Assembly (NCBI GenBank): GCA_029933365.1
Contig: JAOZOH010000043.1
Span: forward strand, 1-24,011
From: Desulfuromusa sp.
Lineage (GTDB): Bacteria; Desulfobacterota; Desulfuromonadia; Desulfuromonadales; Geopsychrobacteraceae
DNA: 24,011 nucleotides
Direction of reading: 5' to 3'
The notes beneath the pieces are model-generated. The model worked only from the letters and a program-made list of their open reading frames with translations, was not told the DNA's origin and made no database searches. Positions 7,862 through 15,043 of the stretch are shown here, in pieces. The position numbers and the translations under genes are program-made. Each line of letters opens with the position of its first letter. Position 1 is the first letter of the stretch.

Positions 7862-8998
7862 ATGGCTAAATATATCTGGCAATCTGTAAGTTGGCCAAAA
7901 TTCAAAATTGACTATGAAAGTCTACTCCCAAAATTAAGTCGTTGCCATGCCCTTCAAGGGCAACTCATTCAGCAGGTGACCTCACTGGGAATTGATCTTG
8001 AGTTAGGGGCTCAACTTGAATCTTTAACTCAGGAAGCGGTCAAAACAGCGGAGCTTGAGGGAGAACATTACAATCAAGATGCTGTGCGCTCCTCAATCGC
8101 CAGACGACTTGGGTTGCCGACTGCGGGGCTTCCCTCCCCGCCACGAAGCGTAGACGGGCTGGTTGATATTTTGCTCGACGCGACCGATACAAATAGTCCC
8201 GAGTTAAGTTCAGAGAGACTCAAAGCATGGCAAGCCGCATTGTTCCCAACCGGAAGGTCTGGTTTACGTGCTATTGAAGTTGGCCAATGGCGAACTGAAG
8301 CGATGCAGATTGTCTCCGGGCGTGCTGGAAAAGAAAAAATTCACTACGAAGCGCCGCCAGCCGATCAGGTTGCACATGAAATGCAACGATTTCTTGAATG
8401 GTGGCAAAAAAGTCACCCTGACCAGAATAATACCGATCCTGTCATCCGTGCGGGAATAGCCCACTATTGGTTTGTGGCAATCCACCCATTTGCTGATGGC
8501 AATGGGCGAATTGCCCGGGCACTTTCAGATATGGCACTTGCTCAATCAGACGGGGCCGTAAAACGTTGTTACAGTCTCTCTTCAGCCATCATGGAAAACA
8601 GGGACGGATATTACTCGGTTCTGGAAAACACTTCAAATGGACAAGGGGATATCACAGAGTGGTTAGCTTGGTTTTTAGACTGCATTGAACAGTCCTTGAA
8701 ACGCTCAAAGGCAACCATAGAGAAGGTCTTGGGTCTCACCCATTTCTGGCATCATATTTCCGATATCTCCTTGAACGATCGTCAAGTCAAAGTTGTCAAA
8801 AGGCTTCTGGAAGCTGGAGAAGGTAAATTTGAAGGAGGTTTGACCGCCAAGAAATATCAAGGAATGGTTAAGGGAAGTCGTGCGACACTCACCCGTGATC
8901 TAGCTGATCTGGTCAGCAAGGGAGTTCTGACCCTTACGGGTGAACGGAAAGCGGCCCGCTATCATTTGAATTGGGAATTAGCCGGTAAAAATGATTGA
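7862..8998 (+). CDS. Fic-domain AMP-transferase (DUF4172-Fic-winged helix)
   Basis: Fic enzymes usually transfer AMP from ATP to Ser/Thr/Tyr of target proteins. Start ATG 7862 (MAKYIWQSVSWPKF); an upstream extension from 7832 would run through an operator box and was rejected. The N-terminal 80-100 residues match the DUF4172-type Fic N-domain and hold TAELEG (62-67), the class II inhibitory motif [ST]xxxE[GN] that blocks ATP binding until relieved. The catalytic motif HPFADGNGR begins at H208. The C-terminal part (AKKYQGMVKGSRATLTRDLADLVSKGVLTLTGERKAARYHL) is a winged helix. 378 aa. It stands alone between the transfer and recombination modules, with no separate antitoxin, consistent with built-in inhibition. 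Self-regulation through the box array is inference. Confidence 0.88.
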   Translation: MAKYIWQSVSWPKFKIDYESLLPKLSRCHALQGQLIQQVTSLGIDLELGAQLESLTQEAVKTAELEGEHYNQDAVRSSIARRLGLPTAGLPSPPRSVDGLVDILLDATDTNSPELSSERLKAWQAALFPTGRSGLRAIEVGQWRTEAMQIVSGRAGKEKIHYEAPPADQVAHEMQRFLEWWQKSHPDQNNTDPVIRAGIAHYWFVAIHPFADGNGRIARALSDMALAQSDGAVKRCYSLSSAIMENRDGYYSVLENTSNGQGDITEWLAWFLDCIEQSLKRSKATIEKVLGLTHFWHHISDISLNDRQVKVVKRLLEAGEGKFEGGLTAKKYQGMVKGSRATLTRDLADLVSKGVLTLTGERKAARYHLNWELAGKND

Positions 8999-9360
8999 AA
9001 AAAGAATCTCTCTTAATTGCCAAACTTGACAGGAAATTTTATCCATGTAGGATATCAGATATTCATCTACACTATTTTTCATAGTGACTCCTTGCTCTCT
9101 TTTGAGCAGGACAAAGTTTCAAAGAAAGCCTTTGATCCTAATACCCCAGGCATGGGACGATTAAAACAGGGAGATACCGGAACACCCGGTGATCTAATTT
9201 GCATGTGACAGCAGACTCCCCTGTGGTAAATCCGCTTTTCTTAGTTTCACCGTGAAAAGTGATTGAACGAAATAACGTACGTTTTCTCGACGTGCGACGA
9301 AATACCAAATTTATTGACCCGTTTTGGCAATGTGCCGGAATGGGTTTTTTGTTACCCAAA
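8999..9360 (+). other. Promoter region and long leader before ssb
   Basis: No gene found. After the promoter at 9026-9053 there is a series of small hairpins: TGCTC/GAGCA near 9092-9112, ACCGG-aacac-CCGGT near 9176-9190, TTTCAC-c-GTGAAA near 9246-9258, and the 10-bp palindrome AACGTACGTT near 9274-9283. Open frames here are short, lack ribosome sites and look random. The leader therefore appears structured, and it runs on into the first repeated CCC/GGGG element. Confidence 0.4.
9026..9053 (+). promoter_or_regulatory. Sigma-70-type promoter for the ssb-bet-nuclease module
   Basis: Perfect -35 TTGACA (9026-9031), a 16-base spacer and -10 TAGGAT (9048-9053, four of six consensus bases). It lies in the first non-coding gap after the Fic gene. 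A transcript starting near 9060 would have a leader of about 380 nucleotides before ssb. Confidence 0.55.
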
Positions 9361-9435
9361 CAACCATCCCAACCGGGAGGAGACTTCTTCCCTTGGTGGG
9401 ATGACTCCTTTTTGTTGGGGAAACCCGAGAAAGGA
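9361..9435 (+). promoter_or_regulatory. Structured CCC/GGGG leader, copy 1 (ssb)
   Basis: Two CCC-loop-GGG units: CCC 9368-9370 with GGG 9375-9377, and CCC 9390-9392 with GGG 9398-9400. CATCCC (9365-9370) can also pair with GGGATG (9398-9403), and GGGA...TCCC forms an inner hairpin. GGGG-AAA-CCC (9417-9426) follows, then the ribosome site AAAGGAG. First of nine similar leaders; STAXI-like. Confidence 0.6.
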
Positions 9436-9443
9436 GAAAGCAA

Positions 9444-9824
9444 ATGCTCAACAAGGTTCAATTAATTGGAAGATTAGGAACAGATCCAGACTATCGCTGC
9501 ACCAAAATCTCAGGTACGCCTGTAGCAACATTTTCACTGGCAACCTCGGAGCGGGGCAAAGATAAGGATGAAAAGATCAAGGAATTCACTGAATGGCACA
9601 ACATTGTTACCTGGAATACCCTTGCGAACACTTGCCACAACTATTTGACGAAAGGCAAACTGGTTTTTATCGAAGGCAAAATCCGCATACGGAAATATCA
9701 GGACAAGAGTGGCCAAGATTGCTACATCACAGAGATCGTGGCCGATCAGGTGAAATTCTTGGAGAAGGTCAAAGACCTTTGCTGGTTCGATGACCAAACC
9801 GACCAACAGGAAAATCCCTTCTAA
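9444..9824 (+). CDS. ssb: Single-stranded DNA-binding protein
   Basis: OB-fold protein coating single-stranded DNA during transfer, replication and recombination. It begins MLNKVQLIGRLGTDP, then ATFSLATSER, EWHNIVTWNTLA, KGKLVFIEGKI and YITEIVADQVKFL, the standard SSB blocks in order. 126 aa, shorter than chromosomal SSB because the Gly/Gln-rich linker is almost missing. The tail (DDQTDQQENPF) keeps an acidic stretch and the terminal Pro-Phe that docks partner proteins, but is not the classic DDDIPF. ATG 9444 follows AAAGGAGAAAGC. First gene of the recombination module, followed by the Bet annealase, as in SXT-like elements and phages. Confidence 0.93.
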   Translation: MLNKVQLIGRLGTDPDYRCTKISGTPVATFSLATSERGKDKDEKIKEFTEWHNIVTWNTLANTCHNYLTKGKLVFIEGKIRIRKYQDKSGQDCYITEIVADQVKFLEKVKDLCWFDDQTDQQENPF

Positions 9825-9846
9825 GGGATCTATCTGAAAACGTACC

Positions 9847-9928
9847 GACCATCCCACTGGGGAGACATTAACTCTCCCAACGGGGCGGTTCTGTCTCCCC
9901 ATTTCGGACTTTCGTCCGAGAAAGGAGG
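9847..9928 (+). promoter_or_regulatory. Structured CCC/GGGG leader, copy 2 (bet)
   Basis: Units CCC-ACT-GGGG (9853-9862) and CCC-AAC-GGGG (9876-9885). The first G-run GGGGAGACA (9859-9867) pairs perfectly over 9 bp with TGTCTCCCC (9892-9900), or alternatively with the nearer TCTCCC. A separate UUCG-type hairpin follows (TCGGAC 9904-9909 with GTCCGA 9914-9919) just before AAAGGAGG. Clearest copy of the motif. Confidence 0.7.
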
Positions 9929-9933
9929 CAACA

Positions 9934-10992
9934 ATGTCTGCTCAAACAGCACAAGCTTTAATTCCTCACAACCACACGACCAGATTACCAGCCACCCATT
10001 CTTTGTTCGACGAGGAGAAAGTTACCCTCATCAAAAGAACAATCTGTAAAGGATCCAGCGACGATGAGCTTCAGCTTTTCGTTAATCAGTGCAAACGCAC
10101 CGGACTGGACCCTTTTGCTCGCCAAATCCACGCAATCAAACGCTGGGATTCCAGTCAGAACCGCGAGGTCATATCTATTCAGACTTCTATTGATGGTTTC
10201 AGACTGATAGCTGAGAGAACCGGCAAGTATGCTGGACAACTTGGCCCTTACTGGTGCGGCAAAAACGGAGAGTGGATAGAAGTTTGGCTCGATGAAGCCA
10301 ATACGCCCTTAGCGGCTAAAGTTGGTGTTCTTCGCACTGACTTCAAAGAACCCTTATGGGCTGTTGCCCGCTTTTCAACCTACTCACAGAAAACGAAACA
10401 GGGAAGATTGACCCGTTTCTGGGCATCCATGCCGGATCTGATGATCGCCAAGGTCGCTGAAGCTTTAGCGATTCGTCGGGCGTTTCCTCAAGAACTTTCT
10501 GGACTTTATGTTCAGGAGGAAATGGATCAGGCAGATAATGTCGATGAAGAGATGACAGGCGAAGTACACACCCAAGCGGGAGGTAATGAGACCATTTATC
10601 ACCAACAAGAGAAGCCGGAGCCTGGTTCCAAAACGGAGATCCTCCTGTCGAAAGGACAGATTGGTACTCTGCGGAGTTTGATTCAAACCGCCGGTACAGA
10701 CGAACAAAAGTTTCTGCAACACTTTGGAATTTCATCCCTGGAGATGCTTCCGCACATTTTATATCAAGATGCGTTTGCAGCACTCAAGCGGAAAAAATCT
10801 GGCAAAAGTTTCAGTAAACCTCAGAGCGTTGACGCGGTTTTATCCGCACTGGCTGCTCATAAAATTGAGGCAAAGTTGTCCGAAAATGGCCGAACCATCC
10901 ACGCTACATCTTACGAACATCGTAACTTTCTCAAAGAGATCGGTTTTCGCTGGGACGGCAAAATAAAGAGTTGGTATCTGACCGCTCAGTAG
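9934..10992 (+). CDS. bet: Bet/RecT-family single-strand annealing recombinase
   Basis: Anneals complementary single strands coated by SSB. The N-terminal 200 residues match phage Bet proteins: [50 protein letters not shown], and the later block [28 protein letters not shown] linker follows, then an extra C-terminal domain (about 295-352) ending [13 protein letters not shown]. That aromatic block also occurs in other mobile-element proteins and may bind nucleic acid (inference). 352 aa, longer than lambda Bet (about 260). ATG 9934 follows AAAGGAGG. The partner nuclease lies downstream, separated by a 34-codon gene. Confidence 0.92.
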   Translation: MSAQTAQALIPHNHTTRLPATHSLFDEEKVTLIKRTICKGSSDDELQLFVNQCKRTGLDPFARQIHAIKRWDSSQNREVISIQTSIDGFRLIAERTGKYAGQLGPYWCGKNGEWIEVWLDEANTPLAAKVGVLRTDFKEPLWAVARFSTYSQKTKQGRLTRFWASMPDLMIAKVAEALAIRRAFPQELSGLYVQEEMDQADNVDEEMTGEVHTQAGGNETIYHQQEKPEPGSKTEILLSKGQIGTLRSLIQTAGTDEQKFLQHFGISSLEMLPHILYQDAFAALKRKKSGKSFSKPQSVDAVLSALAAHKIEAKLSENGRTIHATSYEHRNFLKEIGFRWDGKIKSWYLTAQ

Positions 10993-11008
10993 TTATCACA
11001 ACAGCATG

Positions 11009-11096
11009 ACAACCTACCCCACGGGGGAGATTTAAGATCTCCCCGGGCGGGGTGTGTCTTGTCTCCCCTGTGGTTAAACCACAAGGAGATAAGATT
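11009..11096 (+). promoter_or_regulatory. Structured CCC/GGGG leader, copy 3
   Basis: CCCC (11017-11020) and GGGGGAGA (11023-11030) are followed by TCTCCCC (11038-11044), GGGCGGGG (11045-11052) and a second TCTCCCC (11062-11068). GGGGAGA can thus pair with either TCTCCCC copy. A 6-bp hairpin TGTGGT-TAA-ACCACA (11069-11083) directly precedes AAGGAG. Confidence 0.65.
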
Positions 11097-11201
11097 ATGA
11101 AAACAGTTATTCATGCCCTCGCATTCGTGGAAATTAAAAATGTCCTGACCGGTGTTGCCCTTGGTTTACCGATGGTGGCGGTTTTGGCAATCATTTTCTA
11201 G
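11097..11201 (+). CDS. 34-aa membrane miniprotein
   Basis: ATG 11097 with AAGGAG at 11083-11088; stop TAG 11199-11201. The product starts MKTVIHALAFVEIKNV and ends in an uninterrupted hydrophobic stretch (LTGVALGLPMVAVLAIIF) that could span the membrane once. It has its own structured leader and ribosome site like its larger neighbours, and the next gene starts 11 bases later, which argue that it is translated. Function unknown; it could be a small membrane peptide or a leader peptide for the nuclease gene. Confidence 0.55.
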   Translation: MKTVIHALAFVEIKNVLTGVALGLPMVAVLAIIF

Positions 11202-11212
11202 GGAGGGTGACC

Positions 11213-12157
11213 ATGAGTAAACTTCAAGTATTTCTCGAAAAAGCATTAAAAGAAAAAAACCGGCAGGATAGTCAACACCTTGGAGACCGCAGAACTTATA
11301 TCGGAGCATCTGATATAGGTGGTTGTCCCCGGAAGGCGGTTTTGGCTCGTATTCAACCAGTCGAACATGATGCAGCAACTCTATTGAAATTTGCCAGAGG
11401 GCATGCGGCAGAAGATTTGATTCACGGGATTTTCCAGGCGGGAGGATTGACCCCTTTTCGGGAATTAGAAATCCGCCATCCCGAGTTTCCCGATCTGCTC
11501 TGCCACATCGACTTTCTGTTCAAAGCGAAAAGCGGCAGACTCCATGTCGTCGAATTGAAAACCACAAATGGCCTACCCGACACTCCGTACGGATCTTGGG
11601 TGGATCAGCTACATTTCCAGATGGGCCTCTTGGCTCTTGCATATCCAGATGCTGAAATCGGTGGGAGTATTCTCGCCATAGATCTTAATGCCGGCACCTG
11701 GCATGAGTTCAATAGTTACAAACCAGATGAAATTACTTTCAATCTTCTGGTTGCCAAAGGGCGACGCATCAAAACTTGTCTCGATACGAGGGAAACTCCA
11801 GATGTGGAGACAGGTCTCCTGTGCGGATTTTGTCCGTATCGGACTGACTGTCCGGCATTTCTGGAAGGAGCTTTTGTTATTCCCAGAGAGGTGCAGGAAT
11901 TGGCCAAGCGTCATTTGGAAGCAACCAAGCTGAAGAAAAGTACCGAGAAGAAAGTTAACAAACTCAAGCACGATATTCTTTCCTTTACCGGAAGGTGCTT
12001 CAAAGGGAAATCTGACGGTCTGTTCATCAATACTTCGGAGGTTGGTCCTTCGGATACTGTTGATGCCTATGCCCTTAAGGATAGGTTCCCCGAGATTTAC
12101 CAGAAGGTGAAGAAGGAACGCGCCGGGTTTACCCGTCTCGACATCAAACAGATATAA
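11213..12157 (+). CDS. PD-(D/E)XK nuclease with Cas4/AddB-like cysteine cluster (Bet partner)
   Basis: Probable exonuclease that resects double-stranded ends for the Bet annealase. The nuclease core is seen as E67 (RGHAAEDLIH), D100 (LCHIDFLF), E114/K116 (VVELKTT) and QLHFQMGLLAL. Four cysteines, C38 (GGCPRK) and C204, C207, C213 (CGFCPYRTDC), are placed as in Cas4, AddB and Dna2, where they hold a [4Fe-4S] cluster. The C-terminal 100 residues are basic and helical with no clear match. ATG 11213 is six bases after GGGAGG; GTG 11207 would be inside that site. 314 aa. It takes the place of the exo gene found beside bet in SXT-like elements. No nearby cas1/cas2 or repeats, so not a CRISPR Cas4. 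Confidence 0.82.
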   Translation: MSKLQVFLEKALKEKNRQDSQHLGDRRTYIGASDIGGCPRKAVLARIQPVEHDAATLLKFARGHAAEDLIHGIFQAGGLTPFRELEIRHPEFPDLLCHIDFLFKAKSGRLHVVELKTTNGLPDTPYGSWVDQLHFQMGLLALAYPDAEIGGSILAIDLNAGTWHEFNSYKPDEITFNLLVAKGRRIKTCLDTRETPDVETGLLCGFCPYRTDCPAFLEGAFVIPREVQELAKRHLEATKLKKSTEKKVNKLKHDILSFTGRCFKGKSDGLFINTSEVGPSDTVDAYALKDRFPEIYQKVKKERAGFTRLDIKQI

Positions 12158-12177
12158 ATAAATTATCAAGTAACACT

Positions 12178-12250
12178 TCATCCCCAAGTGGGGCGCAAAC
12201 GTCGCCCTTTGGGTCTCCTTTTCCGGAGCGTTTGTGTCCGGACAAGGAGT
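12178..12250 (+). promoter_or_regulatory. Structured CCC/GGGG leader, copy 4
   Basis: CCCC-AAGT-GGGG (12182-12193) and CCC-TTT-GGG (12205-12213) are the two units. CGCAAACG (12194-12201) pairs with CGTTTGTG (12229-12236) over 8 bp with one G-T wobble, so the sequence differs from other copies while the pairing scheme is kept. TCCGGA repeats (12222-12227 and 12237-12242) form a final hairpin before AAGGAG. Confidence 0.6.
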
Positions 12251-12254
12251 CACG

Positions 12255-12425
12255 ATGAAAGATCTAAGTTATCTGCTGGCGGTTGGGTTGACCATGCTGT
12301 TTTTTTTGCACATGATTCTGACCCCGTTGCTGCGACCTGACAGAGAAAAATGCTCCAGTGATTTTAATCACGCCTATGGAGTCTACAGGGATATGGGAAA
12401 AGAGGTGGTGTCATGGTCGCACTGA
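12255..12425 (+). CDS. 56-aa single-span membrane protein
   Basis: ATG 12255 follows CAAGGAGTCACG. The N-terminal half (LSYLLAVGLTMLFFLHMILTPLL) is a clear membrane segment; the C-terminal half is soluble and charged, with one Cys. The frame upstream of ATG 12255 runs through a structured leader and is not used. It overlaps the next gene by 13 bases. Not recognised. Confidence 0.6.
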   Translation: MKDLSYLLAVGLTMLFFLHMILTPLLRPDREKCSSDFNHAYGVYRDMGKEVVSWSH

Positions 12426-12616
12426 CGATGCATGCCGCAAACCGTATTCTGGAACGAGAAATTCCCTATGAAGCTGTAGATGCCTGCCGGTTAGCTGCAC
12501 CGATCCTTAACGATAACCCATTGCGGTTTCGTTACAAAGGATTGGTGATCGTAGCTTACAGGGTGGGTTCCTCTCCGCAGATGATTTCGGTGTGGAAAGC
12601 AGAAAAAGCAGCCTGA
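12413..12616 (+). CDS. DUF4258-like small protein
   Basis: 67 aa. The N-terminal MHAANRILEREIPYEAVDAC resembles the H.A..R..ER.I....V pattern of DUF4258 proteins, followed by the beta strands LRFRYKGLVIVAYRV and MISVWKA. This is a small fold of the type found in mRNA-interferase-like or mobile-element proteins. ATG 12413 has a GAGGTGG ribosome site and overlaps the upstream membrane protein gene, suggesting coupled expression. No toxin activity can be claimed. Confidence 0.65.
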   Translation: MVALTMHAANRILEREIPYEAVDACRLAAPILNDNPLRFRYKGLVIVAYRVGSSPQMISVWKAEKAA

Positions 12617-12690
12617 ACCCCAATCCGGGGGAGACATTCTCCCCTGATGGGGGACGTGCCTCTTCCGGGTCGATTATTGACCAAGGAGAA
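12617..12690 (+). promoter_or_regulatory. Structured CCC/GGGG leader, copy 5 (AAA+ ATPase)
   Basis: CCCC (12618-12621) with GGGGGAG (12627-12633), then CTCCCC (12639-12644) with GGGGG (12649-12653). GGGGGAGACA can also pair with TGCCTCTTCC (about 12657-12666), nine of ten positions counting wobbles. A hairpin GGTC (12668-12671)/GACC (12679-12682) precedes AAGGAG. Confidence 0.65.
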
Positions 12691-12696
12691 GTCACG

Positions 12697-13626
12697 ATGA
12701 AAACAAAAAAATTCAACATCACCAAAACCTTCGAACTTGAAGGCATACCCAACGAACTGACGATTCAAGGTTATCACGAGGGGTCGCCCTTCGTACCAGC
12801 TTTGGATCGGCATTACCTTTTTCGAAAAGATATTCTTTCCGATATTCTTGCCTGGCACATGCTTGGCGGGAGAGAAGGTCTGTATTTAACCGGTCCTACC
12901 GGATCAGGAAAATCAACCCTGGTTACCCAGGTCGCCTCACGTCTGAATATCCCCGTTCACCGCGTTACTGCTCATAGTCGCTTGGAAGCGCCCGAGCTGA
13001 TAGGTCACTACGCTTTGGTTTCTGGTTCCATGTCCTTTGTGGATGGGCCACTCACCATAGCTATGCGAGAAGGCCACTGGTTTCTTCTTGATGAAATTGA
13101 TCTGCTCGATCCGGCTACTGCAGCAGGCCTCAACGGCATTGTCGAAGGGGCTCCTCTGGTTATTCCAGAGAAGGGCGGAGAAATGGTGACCCCAGCTCCT
13201 GGTTTTTGTTTTATCGCAACCGGGAACACAGCGGGGTCAGGAGATCAGACAGGGCTTTATCAGGGAGCATTGCGTCAGAATCTCGCTTTTTTGGATCGTT
13301 TTTGGATGATCGAAATCGGCTATCCCGAGATGGAACAAGAATTGAGTATTCTGGCCAGAGTCGTTCCGGCTCTTCCCGAAGAACTTAGAAAAGGCATGAT
13401 CGGTTTTGCCGATGAGGTGCGCAAGCTCTTTGTCGGTGGACAGATCGAAGTCACACTCTCTACCCGAACTTTGATTCGGTGGGCAAAAATGGCGGAATTC
13501 TTCAAGCCGCTTGCGGCACAAGGAAAGAATCCGTTGCTCCATGCTTTAGAACGCGCCTTGTCATTCAGGGCCGAACCCGAAAGCCGGAGTGCACTTACTG
13601 AAATAGCCCAGCGAATTTTCGGATAG
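12697..13626 (+). CDS. MoxR/CobS-like AAA+ ATPase
   Basis: 309 aa. Walker A is GPTGSGKST (66-74), Walker B is WFLLDEIDL (D132/E133), sensor 1 is IATGNTAG (N177) and the Arg finger is DRF (R201). The layout matches the CobS/MoxR branch, whose members work as chaperone-like ATPases with VWA-domain partners; such a partner, the CobT-like protein, lies four genes down. ATG 12697 (MKTKKFNITKTFELEG) follows AAGGAGAAGTCACG; a longer frame from 12592 starts inside the previous gene and passes through the structured leader. Not cobalamin synthesis: no other cob genes are present, and CobS-like genes are a fixed part of SXT-type elements. Substrate unknown. Confidence 0.88.
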   Translation: MKTKKFNITKTFELEGIPNELTIQGYHEGSPFVPALDRHYLFRKDILSDILAWHMLGGREGLYLTGPTGSGKSTLVTQVASRLNIPVHRVTAHSRLEAPELIGHYALVSGSMSFVDGPLTIAMREGHWFLLDEIDLLDPATAAGLNGIVEGAPLVIPEKGGEMVTPAPGFCFIATGNTAGSGDQTGLYQGALRQNLAFLDRFWMIEIGYPEMEQELSILARVVPALPEELRKGMIGFADEVRKLFVGGQIEVTLSTRTLIRWAKMAEFFKPLAAQGKNPLLHALERALSFRAEPESRSALTEIAQRIFG

Positions 13627-13637
13627 GAGGGCAAGAG

Positions 13638-13982
13638 ATGATTCATTTGCGTTACTACCATCCAGGAGGAGGCAGTAAGGATTGGTTCGCTGAAGTTAAA
13701 TCGGATGGTTTGATTATCCGGTTTGGAAAAACCGATGCGGTCACTATGCAGGAGAGATTCATTCCTGCGGCCAAGTGCCATCCTAATCCGACTGGAGAAG
13801 CCCATAATAGGGCCAACAAAAAAATGAAAAAGGGCTACATCCTGGTTCAGAAGCAACCAAGCCAGGACAGTGTTGCCCCACCTCCACCAGTAAAACCGAG
13901 TTGTCCGGTTGTGAAAAAGCAGCCCGGTATTTCTTCAGTATTGCAGGAGTGGGGGAAGAAAAACACTCAGAACTGGTTCTAA
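13638..13982 (+). CDS. WGR-like domain protein with Pro-rich linker and WF tail
   Basis: 114 aa. Residues 1-70 (IHLRYYHPGGGSKDWFAEVKSDG, LIIRFGKTDAVTMQERF, ANKKMKKGYILV) have the strand pattern and closing KKGY of WGR domains, which bind DNA ends in PARP-type proteins. A proline-rich linker (VAPPPPVKPS) then leads to the tail SSVLQEWGKKNTQNWF. The gene starts 11 bases after the AAA+ gene (GGAGGGCAAGAG ribosome site), without a structured leader of its own, so the two are probably co-translated. WGR assignment is by pattern only. Confidence 0.6.
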   Translation: MIHLRYYHPGGGSKDWFAEVKSDGLIIRFGKTDAVTMQERFIPAAKCHPNPTGEAHNRANKKMKKGYILVQKQPSQDSVAPPPPVKPSCPVVKKQPGISSVLQEWGKKNTQNWF

Positions 13983-13984
13983 AC

Positions 13985-14048
13985 ATCAACCCCGTCTGGG
14001 GAGTAAATCTCCCGGCAGGGGGATTCCTCCAGGCACATTTTGAAGGAG
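13985..14048 (+). promoter_or_regulatory. Structured CCC/GGGG leader, copy 6 (DUF3150)
   Basis: CCCC-GTCT-GGGGAG (13990-14003) and CTCCC-GGCA-GGGGG (14009-14022), with GGAG also able to pair with CTCC at 14027-14030. AAGGAG lies at 14043-14048, seven bases... before ATG 14055. Fits the same two-unit pattern. Confidence 0.65.
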
Positions 14049-14054
14049 TAATCT

Positions 14055-14972
14055 ATGTTTGATATGCTGAATAAGCTGATCTGTATCAGTCTGAATGTTC
14101 ATATCTGGAGCGGTCGAAAAAAACTTCGGCCTGCTGATTTGAACCTTAACGCCGGGAATATTCCCCCGGAAGAACTCGCCTCTCTCGGGGTCAAGAAAAT
14201 CTGTGATCCCGATGATCTCAAAACATTCCATAACCTGAGAAGACGCGCCGAACGTGTGTGCGATGCGTCAGGAGTTCGGTTCCTAGGCGGATATACCATC
14301 CCCCAAGGCAAAGCCGAATCTGTCGTTGATGAACTCAGAAAAGTAGCAGCGGATTTCGCGGAGGAGAAACAGCAGTTTCTTGCTCGATACAGCGAGTCCA
14401 CTGATGCTTGGCTTAAATCACTCCCAAGCCAGTGGCGACACATGGTCGTAGAGGCCATTGAGCCGATTGAGTCTATCGCCAACCGTCTCTCCTTTTCGCA
14501 CCAGGCTTTTCAGGTGCAGGGAGTTGAAGGATTGGATGATGGACTGACTATTTCCATGAATTCTCTTGGAGATCGACTTATTAAGGAAATCTCTCGATCT
14601 GCGATCCAGACTTGGGAAGCTTCTTTCCGAGGACGGGTCAAGGTCAGCCAGAAAGCCTTAAGGCCGATCCGAGCTACTCTGGAGAAAGCCAAAGGGTTGT
14701 CGTTTCTGGATGGAGACCTCATTCCGGTGATAGCTGGTATTGAGGAAGATCTAAGCGGTTTGCCGAGATCAGGTTATCTCGGGGGACGGGATTTTCGCCA
14801 ATTGGTGGGAGTTCTGCACACCCTGGCTGACTTGGAAGGAATGAGAAATCCTGTCGTCCTGGAACAGGATGATGGAGATGAAGACATCGAAAAAGAGATG
14901 GAACCTTTCATTGAACTTGAGAAGAGGGCACCAGCGTCTTTGGCAGCAGTCATGCCAGCAACCTGGTTCTGA
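14055..14972 (+). CDS. DUF3150 protein
   Basis: 305 aa, recognised as the DUF3150 family, found in conjugative elements and phages beside CobS-like ATPases and VWA proteins. It is largely helical, with an N-terminal conserved part (LICISLNVHIWSGRKKLRPADL) and coiled-coil-prone middle (VVDELRKVAADFAEEKQQFLARY). There are no catalytic motifs, signal peptide or membrane segment. The tail SLAAVMPATWF ends in Trp-Phe like the WGR-like protein upstream. ATG 14055 follows AAGGAG. It lies between the ATPase and VWA genes, so it is probably a third component or adaptor of that ATPase system. Confidence 0.8.
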   Translation: MFDMLNKLICISLNVHIWSGRKKLRPADLNLNAGNIPPEELASLGVKKICDPDDLKTFHNLRRRAERVCDASGVRFLGGYTIPQGKAESVVDELRKVAADFAEEKQQFLARYSESTDAWLKSLPSQWRHMVVEAIEPIESIANRLSFSHQAFQVQGVEGLDDGLTISMNSLGDRLIKEISRSAIQTWEASFRGRVKVSQKALRPIRATLEKAKGLSFLDGDLIPVIAGIEEDLSGLPRSGYLGGRDFRQLVGVLHTLADLEGMRNPVVLEQDDGDEDIEKEMEPFIELEKRAPASLAAVMPATWF

Positions 14973-14976
14973 TTTT

Positions 14977-15040
14977 CAACCCGCCGTTCCGGGACCTGTT
15001 TCTATTGAAACGTCCCGGACGGGGGCGTTCTCTGGAGGAA
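14977..15040 (+). promoter_or_regulatory. Structured CCC/GGGG leader, copy 7 (VWA protein)
   Basis: CCC (14980-14982) with GGG (14991-14993), and CCC (15014-15016) with GGGGG (15021-15025). The inner hairpin is unusually stable: CCGGGAC (14989-14995) with GTCCCGG (15012-15018) and GTTTC/GAAAC inside it. GGAGG stands at 15034-15038. Sequence differs from other copies but the unit order is the same. Confidence 0.6.
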
Positions 15041-15043
15041 ATC

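Noticed and set aside
9259..9565. Open frames overlapping the start of ssb
   Set aside because: They run through the structured leader, lack ribosome sites and show no family pattern; ssb in the other frame is clear.
11213..12157. Cas4-like protein as part of a CRISPR system
   Set aside because: No repeats, cas1 or cas2 in the window; context is SSB-Bet recombination.
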